NCBI GenBank assembly: GCA_963665575.2
Contig: CAXXDW010000003.1
Coordinates: forward strand, 992,001-1,056,000
From: Rariloculus sp963665575
GTDB lineage: Bacteria; Pseudomonadota; Gammaproteobacteria; Steroidobacterales; Rariloculaceae
Length of the DNA stretch: 64,000 bases
Direction: 5' to 3'
The notes beneath the pieces were generated by a model that saw only the letters and a program-made list of their open reading frames with translations, searched no databases and had not been told where the DNA came from. Shown in pieces: positions 29,349-38,281 of this stretch. A program made the translations under genes and the position numbers. Each line of letters opens with the position of its first letter. Within the stretch, counting starts at the first letter, position 1.

Positions 29349-29470
29349 CGTGTAGTCGTCTCTTTTCAAAAACGAGACTACAGGATTTTGGTGCGACTAC
29401 CGTCTCAACGGCTGGTAATGTTTGTCGCTGCGGAGAAGCTGTCATTTGTGCCGCCGCCCCATGAACTCGA
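29349..29470 (+). repeat. Dispersed intergenic repeat, copy 1
   Basis: It shows a stem (GTAGTCGTCTC...GACTAC) followed by GATTTTGGTGCGACTAC and a tail with GTCATTTGT. It matches the copies near 33073 and 37645. Confidence 0.5.
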
Positions 29471-30263
29471 CACATGCCGGACAGGGACGTGGAAAATCTC
29501 GTTGCGTTGATCCAAACCTTGCAGGCACGGGCCTCTTGCGGAGTGTATCCCAGCGCAAACCCGCCGTTGGACGCGATTCTCACTGCCGAGCGCAGCGGTT
29601 GAGACGCGGTGCGGCCTTGAATCCTCAACCGCCGGTACGCAGATGAAGCGTCCTGGCGGCGCGCAGCGCGTTCCCGCCACCTCAGGCGGCACCGGCGCGC
29701 GCGTCCCCATTCTCGTGCGGCCCGAAGCCCTGTCCCTTTACGCGTCCAGCCTGTGGGCCACGACCTCCGTCCCGAGCCTGCGCGCAAACGGGAAGCTCCG
29801 TAAGACTGACCGGGGATTCCGGGCAGAACGCTTCGCGCCTGCGATACGGTTCCGGCACTGGCATGTTTGTGGGAAACTCCATGTGGATCCGGGAAGATGC
29901 CGAGGGGAACATCATTGACGATACGCTAGAGGGAGCGTCTCTCGACCACGACGACCCGGGCGTGGCGCCCTGCCGGGACTCGGGCCGGACGCTTCGCCTC
30001 GGCGTGACGCCGGGCTCGGCGCGTCCGGGCGCGGCCGGACGCGGTGGCCGAACTCGGCGCGACGCGTCGCGACCGACCGCGCCGGTAGGCCCGACGCCAC
30101 GACGCCGCGCCGCAACCCGCCCCGGCGGGCGTCATGACCGGAGACACCCTCCCGCGGGGCACTCGCACGGTGGCCGTTTCGCGCCGCAGCGCCGGTGCCT
30201 GGCGGCAATTGCGCCGGATCCGCACCGCTGAACACTCGTCGCCCGGACTCGATTGCACAAGAC

Positions 30264-32994
30264 ATGACAACCGACCACGAGACTCACGAAACGCCCGCGC
30301 AGGCGCCCGGCCAATCCGCAGCCTTGCAGGCGCCGCCGTGGTTTCTGCGCCAGAGAATCGCGCTGCCGGACCGCGCGGCCGGGTACGTCCACCGCGCCGA
30401 GCTGCTCGAACGGGCCATGCCGACGCAGCGCCGGCTCACGGTGCTGAAGGCGTCGGGGGGGTTCGGCAAGACCACGCTGCTGGCCGAATGCTGCCGCAGC
30501 CTGCGCGAGCAGGGCGTGCCCGCCGCCTGGGTGTCGCTGGATGAGCAGGACGAGCCGGAGGTGCTTGACACCTACATCGCGCTGGCCTGCCACGACGCCG
30601 GAGTGAATCTGCTGGACGACGCCGGGGACGACGAGCCCGGCGGCGGACCGGGCAGCCGGGTCGGATTGGTGGTGCGAAAGATCCAGGCGCTCGCCCGCCC
30701 CTTCGTGATCGCCTTCGACGAAATGGAGCGGCTTCGCAATCCCGCTTCGGTCGCACTCCTTGAGTACCTGCTGCAGCGTGGCCCCCCCAACCTGCACCTG
30801 GCGGTCGCGTGCCGGCGGATGCCCGACGGACTGAACGTCGCCGGCGCCGTGCTCGAGGGACAGGCCGAGATTCTGGGCTCGGAAGACTTGCGGTTCTCCG
30901 GCGCGGACGTGTCCCGGTTCTTCGATCTGGGGTTGTCGCGCAACGAACTGGCCGAGGAGATGAAGCGTTCGGCCGGCTGGCCGCTCGCACTGCGCATTTC
31001 GCGCAACAGGATCGAGCGCGGCGCCGAACCCGGCTCGGGCGTCGTACAGGATTTTGTCAGGAACTGGATCGAGACGCGTCTGTTCGTGGATCTGGGGCCG
31101 GACGAGCGGGACTTTCTTCTGGATCTGGGGTTGTTCGACTGGATCGACGCCGCGTTGCTGGACGAGGTGCTGCAGCACGGCGACTCGATGCACCGCCTGG
31201 AGTCCATGGGTGCGCTGGCCGGGTTGCTGGAGCCGGTCAGCGACGGTGCCACCCGGAACTGGCGGCTGCATCCGCTGGTGCGCAAGCACTGCGCCGGGCA
31301 GCGGTTTCGCGAGACCCCGGAGCGGTTCCGCGCCATCCAATGCCGCCTGGCCGAAGCGCTCGAGCGACGCGGCGAAACCGTACCGGCCATGCGTCACGCC
31401 GTCGTGGGCGGTGAACCGTACCTGGCCGGCGACATCCTCGAGCGGGCCGGCGGCGTGCGGCTGTGGACCCGCCAGGGGGCGGCGCAGTTGCGGGCCGCGA
31501 ACCGCCTGTTGAGCGAGACGGTCATCTCGGATCGCCCGCGGCTGGCGCTGGCGCGCTGCATTGTCCTGGCGTTGTCGGGCAGCCTGGAGGAGGCCCGGAA
31601 GCTCTACCGGGAGGTGACCGCAACGCACGCCCCGAGCCCGCAGCCCGATGACGAGCGGGCGTTCGACTATTCGGTGGACGAGTGCATCGTGCGCGCCGGC
31701 CCTGGCGCTGTACGGGGGCGAACTGGGCGCCTCGGAACTGGTGCGAACCCTGTCCGGGGACATCGAGCGGCTGGCCCGCTCGGCGCGCATGGATCCGCTG
31801 ACTCGCGGTCATCTGGAGTACGCGCGCTGCGCACTGCATCACCTGAAGGGGGAATTCGACGCGGCTCTTGAGCGGCTCGCGGCGGCGCGGGAATTCCTTG
31901 CCGGCAGCCGATACATTGCCTTGCACGGGGCCCTGCTGCATGGCCAGGTGGAACTGGCGCAGGGCCGTGTCCCGGAGGCCGAATCGCACTACCGAAGGGC
32001 CCGGCGGATCGCCAGAAAGAATATCGTTCTCGATCCCGTGCCCGCGGCCGGCTGCGACCTGGCATTGAAGGAACTGGCACTGGAGTGCAACCGCAATTCC
32101 GGCGCCGCCAAACCGTGGTCCGTTCCAAGGGTGTTGATGAACTACGGTGCGCCCTTCTCCTTTCTCGCCACCGCCAGCGGCGTGGCGATCGAACTGAGAC
32201 TGCGGGCAGGTGAACTCGATGCGGCGCTGGCCGTGGCGGACGAACAGCTGGCGTTCGTGCGCGCCGGCGCACTGACCTCGCTGGTGCGCTACCTTGCGGC
32301 GATGCGCGTTTCGGTGCTGGTGACCGCCCGACGGCTCGACGACGCCGAGCGCGATTGGCGGCGCGACAAGCTGCCGGAGGATCCGGCGGACTGCGTGGAC
32401 CTGGACGGGCAGACCTGGCGGGAAATGGAGGCGGTCTCGTGCGCGCGCCTGCGTTGGCTCATCGCGAGCGCGCGGTTCGGGCAGGCCCGCAGCCTGGCCC
32501 GGGAGCTGCGCGCGGTGGCCGCCGAGCGGCGCCTGATACGAACCGCCATGCGCGCCCTGGCGCTGTCGGTGTCGCTGGAACAGCGCGCCGGGGAGCCCGA
32601 AGCGGCCGTGTCGCGCCTGGTGGAGTTCCTCGGATTATTCGCCGAGACCGCCTACGCCTGGCCGCTCGTGCGGGAGCGGGGCGACTGTGCCGCGGCCGTC
32701 AAGCGGTTTCTCCGTGAGCACCCCGATTCGACTCACCGCAAACGCGCACAATCGCTGCTGACGGCCATGCGCCGGCTCGATGCGGGCCCGGATCCGGTGC
32801 TCAGCGAACGCGAAAAAGACGTGCTGGAACGCTGCGAGAAGCGGCGGGACAAGCAGGTCGCCGAGGAACTCGGACTGACGGTGTACGGGGTGCGCTATCA
32901 CCTGCGAAAGGTCTTCGCCAAGCTGGGTGTCCGCACACGTGTCGCGGCGGCGCGCCGTGCCCGGGAACTGGGCCTGTTCGCCGACGACGCCTGA
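30264..32994 (+). CDS. MalT-like LuxR-family ATPase regulator (frameshifted)
   Basis: About 909 residues if one extra base near 31693-31705 is discounted; as written, the 5' frame stops at 31871 and the 3' frame continues to 32994. The ATG at 30264 starts MTTDHETHETPAQAPGQSAA. A STAND-type NTPase domain has Walker A KASGGFGKTTLL and Walker B PFVIAFDEMERL. A helical repeat (TPR-like) sensor region follows. The C-terminal LuxR DNA-binding domain reads LSEREKDVLERCEKRRDKQV, then LGLTVYGVRYHLRKVFAKL. Such proteins activate transcription on binding an inducer and ATP. The shift sits in GCGCGCCGGCCCTGGCG, where the joined product would read IVRALALYGG. It may be a real mutation or a sequencing error. 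Confidence 0.85.
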
Positions 32995-33072
32995 AGCGGC
33001 GCACCGGGATCGGGGCTTGGGCGCCCGTCGCCCACCCTCGCGCGGGACGCCATGCGAGCGATTCCGCCATCC

Positions 33073-33190
33073 GTTTCGTGCAGTCATCGTTTCGGTAAAA
33101 CAGGCTGCATGATTTTGAGGCCACTACAAGCGTGTTTGTTTCGACAGGCTTTCGCGCGTCTTGGGCAAGCTGTCCAGCGCAATTGCTGTA
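33073..33190 (+). repeat. Dispersed intergenic repeat, copy 2
   Basis: TGCAGTC...AAACAGGCTGCATGATTTTG followed by GGCCACTACA, with a related downstream tail. It lies just after the LuxR-type gene and in front of the decayed adhesin paralogue. Confidence 0.5.
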
Positions 33191-33399
33191 TGGGTGATAC
33201 TCTCGTGCGGAAGGGAACCCGACAAAGGGCTTGCGCAGGCCGAACTGAATTCAGCCTGCCCGTCCGCGTGGAACACGTCGAGCCCGCCTTCGGGCCGCTC
33301 CCGCAACATCCCGTCCAGTTCCGCCCGCGCATTCCCCGGTTCTTCGGCCGGATGCCCAGAGGCACCCGCCGGCGGTCACGGCCGCGCGGCGCTGGAACG

Positions 33400-35180
33400 T
33401 GCCCGTTTCGCTCGTACCCGCGGCGTGACTCTTGCGGGTTGGCTGGTTGCGGTGGGAGTTTTCCCGCCGCCGGGCCGCCGCCGGCGTGCGGGCGGCCTCC
33501 AGCAATTCGCGCAACCTGTGCGCCGCGCGGCAGACGCCATGCGCCGCAAAGGCCGTGCCCGGCGGCGCGCCAGTCCCGACGCCCGAGCTACCCCCCGCCG
33601 ACCGGCGGGACGAACCGCCCCTTTCCCTTCGTCGTCCTCCTGGCGCAGGGCGCGTGCGGTGGCCGGGCTACTCCCGGTCCTCGCCGGGCTGCCGGCCGTG
33701 CCCACTGGCGCCCGGCACAGACGCTCGCGACTCGGGTCAGCAACGCTGCGTCGACCTCTTTCAGGGATAGCCCGCGGCGGCAGAGCTTCAGAACGGGCCG
33801 CGACGCCGCGGGCGACACACTCTCCGAAATCGATTTGCGGCTGTTTACCGCATCCGGCCGGTCCATGGCCGTCTCAGTCAGGGCCGACGCCAGCGGACGT
33901 CCCGACGAAACAGCAGACGGCCTGGTGGCGACGCTCACGATTCCGACGCCTTTGACATCGACCGCCGCCAACACGTTCACGGCGCCCAACGGCAGGACTC
34001 TCAAGCCGAGGACGACCTACTCGATAAGCGTGCACGAAGGCATCGCTCAACCCCGGGCGCTGTATCAGGTCAAGTCGGGAAACCACCAGACCGGCGAGCC
34101 GGGCTGGAGCGCCGGCGATGATTCGCGATTTCGGTCCGGGCCGTTATTCGACCGGAGTACGTCGCAAGAACCTCGTGATCTTCGCGATCAAGTGTACCGT
34201 CAACAAGCCGGGCGCCGGCCTCGATGATCCGCAGCTCCGGGAGCCCGACGACGTTGAGGTGGAACTCGCCCCGGGGCCCTGTTGGAGGAAGAACAGCGCG
34301 GGCATGATGAGACAATCGACCGAGGTTGCTACCGTCGTGGCGACGCCGGGGGCCGAGGCCGCGACCGTCGAGTACCGGCGCGGCGACGGCACGGTCATCA
34401 GGGACGCTGACACGATCGAGGATGGTCATCAGGTGGCCCTGTGGTCGTACAGGAACGCGGTCGAGATCAAGGTTACGGGCGTGCTCGGCGTGAATGAGAA
34501 GACCGACAGGCTCACGGTGAGGCGGCTCGGGTCGAGGACACGGCAGCCGGCCACCGGTCGGCGGGTCATCGAGGGTACGCTGCGTGTCGGCGAAACGCTC
34601 ACGGTGGACGCGAGCGGCGTCACCGACGCGAACGGCACCTACAACGCCAAGACCGGCTGGTCTCTGAACGGTTTACGGAACGACTTCTCGTTGCTCTGGC
34701 GCATCGACTCCGACGATCCGAACAAGGTTATTGGAATCGGCACCGGCAGGTCGGTCACCCTCGACAAGCATCGGGAGGACAGGCGGGTCCACGTCTCCAT
34801 GTGCTTCCGGGACGATCTGGACAATCCGGAATGCCGTACCGGCGACATGACCCGGCCTGAGGCCGCCAAGCCGTTGGTCATGTCCGGCGGCGCCAGGACC
34901 ATCGCCGGATCGAACTGCGACTAGGTGTACCCGGCCGGCCCGCGCTGCGAGGTCGAATCGCCCTCGCGCAACGTCGGAGCCCCCTTGCCGTCACGAACGG
35001 CAACGGGGGCGACGTGACCTCGCAGTTCGCCTTCAGCGTCGTGGCGACCTTAAGCAGGAGAACGATCGCCGACGAGTTCGGCAACGTGCACGACGCACGC
35101 TTCGTGTTTGCGGACACGCCCGGCGGACAGCTGCGGACCGTGGCGGGCGGAACCCTTCCCTTCCTCGAGAGTGCGCCGTG
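33400..35180 (+). pseudogene. Decayed paralogue of the large adhesin
   Basis: A signal-peptide-like region at 33640-33720 resembles that of the gene at 38282. Then one frame reads LSEIDLRLFTASGR...LVATLTIPTPLTSTAANTFTA, matching the choice-of-anchor-like domain of the intact gene. After a frame change near 34150, KNLVIFAIKCTV matches KSLVFSIKGTL there. An Ig-like module follows (GTLRVGETLTVDASGVTDAN). Stops at 34924 and 35180 and several shifts make this a pseudogene. Confidence 0.8.
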
Positions 35181-35462
35181 AACGAGGGCGCCTATGACGA
35201 TCCCTACGCTGCCGGCACGATCTCGACGCGGGCGGCGGACCCGGTGCGGTTCGAGGTAGCGGCCGGGACCATCGACGACCCTTACCGGACCGTGCGCGTT
35301 CAAGCGAAAAAGCCGCCAGGTATGAGCGGGAAGCGTGTTTGGGACCTCGCACCGAGGTGGATTGGCAGGGAGGGCAGGGATTGACAGGGGCGACCGTGTG
35401 ACGGATGCTCCGCGTGTTCCCTCGGGGCAATCCACACAAGGCAGAGAGTTGGCATCGCAGCA

Positions 35463-36581
35463 ATGAGTGACCACACGAAGGAAACGGGCCCGCGCGCTGC
35501 GGAGGAATTGGTGCAGGTCGAAGTGTTCGACCCGGCCGAGGTGCGGCCCTGGCGGTTCCACAACCGGCGCGGTTCGGGCATGGACGATGAGTCGCTGAAC
35601 TCGTTGGCGTCCTCGATCGCGCGCGACGGGCAGCAGCAACTCGGACTTGCGCGCCGGTTGCTGCCCGGGGATACGCACAGGGTCGAGGCGATCTTCGGCG
35701 TACGTCGGCTCGACGCGTGCCGTCGCGCCGGCGTGCCATGGCGGGCTCAGGTGCGCGAGGCGTCGTTTTCGGATGCCGAGTGCGCGGCGCTGATGCACGG
35801 CGAGAACGAGTGGACCGAGGGTGTTTCTCCACTTGAGAATGCGGCGCAGTGGATGGCGATGCTGGACGCGGGCGTGTTCGTGAACCAGTCGGCGCTGGCG
35901 GGGGCGATGGGCTGCCATCGAGGCACGGTGTCCAGGGCGGTGCGCACCGCGAAGGCGCTGCTGGTCGAGCCCTGGATCGAGCGGCTGGCTCATCCGGTCA
36001 TGCACCAGTTCACGGGACGCTCGGCGGATCGCCTGGCCGACGCCTGCGCGGACGAGGCACGGCGGGACGCGGCGAGGGAGCGGGCTCAGCGTCTGCGTCC
36101 CGGCGTACCGCCCGACAGCCTCTACAAGCAGTTGTTCAGTGACGGCGCCGAGCCTTCGCGGCGGGAAACAATGTTCGTACGACGCAAGGGCCGGGCGGGC
36201 GGCGGCGTGGTCGCGGCGAAGATCGAACGTGACGGCGCGGGCAGTTTTTCCGTGAACGTTCGCGCCCACGAACAGACGCCGGCGGAGCGTGCGGAACTGG
36301 CCGAGCAGATCGAGGCGCTGGTTGCCGCCGAGACCGCCGGGGCCGGACACGTCCGGCTGGGTCGGCGCCTGGCAGGCACGTTGACGGCGCAGCAGGCGAA
36401 GGACGTTCACCGCTCCTGGCTCGAAGGCTGCATCTGGGCGGCGGCGCGTGCCAGCGGCCTGGAATGGGACCAGTGGCGCTGCGCCGTGGCCGCCGATGTG
36501 CTTCGTTCGCAGCAGGACGGCTGGGAGCCCGCGATGGTCCAGGCCGTGGGTGAAGGGGATGTGGATTCGGGCGCAGAATAG
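35463..36581 (+). CDS. ParB-family DNA-binding protein
   Basis: A protein of 372 residues. The N-terminal ParB/Srx-like domain has VRPWRFHNRRGSGMDDESLN, SIARDGQQQLGLARRL and the box FGVRRLDACRRAGV, with ENEWTEGVSPLENAAQW. A helix-turn-helix follows (SALAGAMGCHRGTVSRAV). It is expected to bind palindromic centromere-like sites and to act as a CTPase clamp. No parA is adjacent, so it may be a plasmid or ICE relic or a ParB-like regulator. Two strong palindromes lie 109 and 204 bp downstream and could be its sites. Confidence 0.85.
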   Translation: MSDHTKETGPRAAEELVQVEVFDPAEVRPWRFHNRRGSGMDDESLNSLASSIARDGQQQLGLARRLLPGDTHRVEAIFGVRRLDACRRAGVPWRAQVREASFSDAECAALMHGENEWTEGVSPLENAAQWMAMLDAGVFVNQSALAGAMGCHRGTVSRAVRTAKALLVEPWIERLAHPVMHQFTGRSADRLADACADEARRDAARERAQRLRPGVPPDSLYKQLFSDGAEPSRRETMFVRRKGRAGGGVVAAKIERDGAGSFSVNVRAHEQTPAERAELAEQIEALVAAETAGAGHVRLGRRLAGTLTAQQAKDVHRSWLEGCIWAAARASGLEWDQWRCAVAADVLRSQQDGWEPAMVQAVGEGDVDSGAE

Positions 36582-36689
36582 CGGCGTGCGCGGGTCGGCT
36601 GGTTGAATCGAGTCGCGGCGTCACGCTTGCCGGTAGTGGCTCGAACGCGCCGGAGGCCCGGCAGGAACAGTTGACCTGTAGAGACCGGT

Positions 36690-36709
36690 TTGTCGTGCAT
36701 GCACGACAA
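36690..36709. promoter_or_regulatory. Perfect 20-bp palindrome, candidate ParB site
   Basis: TTGTCGTGCATGCACGACAA equals its own reverse complement. It lies in a gene-free interval just after the parB-like gene. Function is inferred from form and position. Confidence 0.45.
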
Positions 36710-36784
36710 GACACACCTCCCGCCTGCACCCGCCGGGGACCGCGATGACTTGTGCGGGCGGAATTTCCTGTCGGATAAGGTTCG

Positions 36785-36843
36785 GAGCCACCGGGAATCC
36801 CGGTACGGCAAGAGTTGAACCGTACCGGGATTCCCGGTGGCTC
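36785..36843. repeat. Perfect 24-bp inverted repeat with 11-bp loop
   Basis: The arms 36785-36808 and 36820-36843 are exact reverse complements. Each arm holds the palindrome ACCGGGAATCCCGGT (or its complement). No T-run follows, so a simple terminator is less likely than a protein-binding or structural element. Confidence 0.7.
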
Positions 36844-37117
36844 GATACCTTGAATGGCGTACCGAAAACGACACGGAAGTGCAGGAACGATCCCTAGACC
36901 TTGGGCGACGTCACGAGCGTAACGGATCGAGTTCGCGTAGCGCTTGCGGCGTTCGAGCCGCGGGCCGGCGGCTGGGCAGAATCGTACGGTCGGCTTCCGC
37001 CGTGCCCCGGCCGGCACGTTCGCTCAACGCAACCCGCGCACTCGCGTAAGCTTCCCCCTGCGTGACACAGTCTGAAATTGGAGTTTTCCGGCAGGATAGC
37101 CCTGCGAGGAGGCCCCG
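36844..37117. other. No gene seen
   Basis: Between the inverted repeat and the IS3 fragment I see only short noise frames. Confidence 0.4.
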
Positions 37118-37354
37118 ATGAGAAGAAGCCGATTCACCGAGACGCAAATCGTATCGCTATTGAAGGAAGCCGAAGGCGGCGCGACGGTGAAGGAGATCTG
37201 CCGTCGTCACGGCATCAGCGATGCGACGTACGACAACTGGAAGTCGCGGTACGGTGGGATGAGCGCGTCGGAGCTTTCCCAGTACAAGAAGATGTACGCG
37301 GAGTTGGCCCGAGAGAACGACGCGCTGAAGGAACTGATCGAAAAAAAGTACTGA
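37118..37354 (+). CDS. IS3-family transposase OrfA
   Basis: A protein of 78 residues: MRRSRFTETQIVSLLKEAEG, helix-turn-helix VKEICRRHGISDATYDNWKS, then a leucine-zipper end (LARENDALKELIEKKY). It matches intact OrfA proteins of the IS3 family in length. It normally fuses with OrfB by frameshifting, but OrfB is truncated here, so the element cannot move alone. Confidence 0.9.
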   Translation: MRRSRFTETQIVSLLKEAEGGATVKEICRRHGISDATYDNWKSRYGGMSASELSQYKKMYAELARENDALKELIEKKY

Positions 37355-37440
37355 GGCCATCGGACAAGCGCGAGGCGGCGCGCTATCGGGTGGCGCGTCA
37401 CGGGCTGAGCAGGACACGCGGGTCACCGATGCGTCGAGGA
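37355..37440 (+). pseudogene. IS3-family OrfB, 5' remnant
   Basis: The frame KVLRPSDKREAARYRVARHG LSRTRG resembles the first residues of OrfB, then homology ends. The rest of the catalytic domain is missing. The 3' OrfB piece at 23223-23520 is elsewhere in the window and on the other strand. Confidence 0.6.
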
Positions 37441-37644
37441 GCCGGTGGCGGATCGCCCCATCGCTCATCGCCCGAAACCATTCCGCCGCACGGCGGCGGC
37501 GCTTCGGAAGCGGCACATGGAAACGGCGCCGGATCGGAACCCGCGCCAGGCACGGCGACGCGCGTTTGGATTCGAATGACACCGGGAAAACCCACCCTCG
37601 GCCACGATCGTTTCGGATCGGCCGTCACCGGCGGCACGTCCGTG

Positions 37645-37760
37645 TAGCCGCTGTTCCGTGAAAAACAGGCTGCAAATAATAGTCGCCACTACAGGCCGGT
37701 TCGATGGGTATGCTTTATCAGTCAAGGAAGTGCTGGCGTCATTTGTCGCATGACACCATT
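37645..37760 (+). repeat. Dispersed intergenic repeat, copy 3
   Basis: TGTAGCCGCTGTTCCGTGAA...ACAGGCTGCA then GTCGCCACTACA, with a downstream tail GGGTATGCTTTATCAGTCAA and GTCATTTGT shared with the copy at 29349. It lies upstream of the large adhesin. Confidence 0.55.
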
Positions 37761-38052
37761 TTGAAAGGGAAACCGTACCGCTGAGGAAGGTTTGTTCTAT
37801 CGACGAAAAGCTTGGGATTATCCGGGGGCTTGCACTCGCGGGACGGTGGGGGCGTATGGGCGTGCGTGTGAGGAATTCGACGGTGGTTCCTGACTGGCCG
37901 AGGATACGGAGACGCGGCGTGCATGAGGGCATGACGATGGCAGCGCGGCCGGGTGCCTGGGCGGCACCGTTCGGGGAGGCTTCGTGCCAGGAAAAAGGTA
38001 ATAAAGACAAGAGTTTATCTTGTTTCTCAGCGATCGATTCGGACCATAATCA

Positions 38053-38061
38053 TGATATAAT
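38053..38061 (+). promoter_or_regulatory. Extended -10 promoter of the adhesin gene
   Basis: TGATATAAT is a perfect extended -10 element in an AT-rich pocket (37990-38060). No good -35 is at the ideal distance, as is common for extended -10 promoters. A small hairpin (ACAAGA-GTTTA-TCTTGT) lies about 40 bases upstream. Confidence 0.6.
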
Positions 38062-38124
38062 GGGAGCCGGGAGCCGGGAGCCGGGAGCCGGGAGCCGGGA
38101 GCCGGGAGCCGGGAGCCGGGAGCC
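38062..38124 (+). repeat. Heptanucleotide tandem repeat, nine copies of GGGAGCC
   Basis: Nine perfect 7-bp units start one base after the -10 box, so they would lie at the very start of the transcript. The ATG at 38060-38062 runs straight into them and would read MGAGSREPGAGSREPG in the adhesin frame. Because 7 is not a multiple of 3, copy-number change would shift any frame that crosses it. Confidence 0.9.
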
Positions 38125-38281
38125 GGGCTGTGTCCGCGGCGAGGCACGCCGCCTAGAGCATCCCCGCCCTCGCGGGCGCCCCGCTTCCGGAGCGTTACCG
38201 GCCTTGCCTTCGGCGGGACGCCGCCGGCGTTCGGACGGTTCTTCCCGATCCCCGCAAGTTCTGCGCCGCGCGGCTGACGCC

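Larger units (their letters stand above)
26846..30263. other. 3.4 kb with almost no recognisable gene
   Basis: Both strands carry many overlapping Arg- and Ser-rich frames without conserved motifs. The only candidate I would keep is at 27760-28128. Around 28580-28960 the minus strand shows a hydrophobic Ala/Val-rich stretch (AGVSTLAGAAAVAVGTSALV) with frame changes, perhaps a decayed membrane protein. A dispersed repeat lies at 29349-29400. Confidence 0.5.

Noticed and set aside
36785..36843. Inverted repeat as a transcription terminator
   Set aside because: The stem is strong but no T-run follows on either side, and the arms contain their own palindromes; a binding site fits better.
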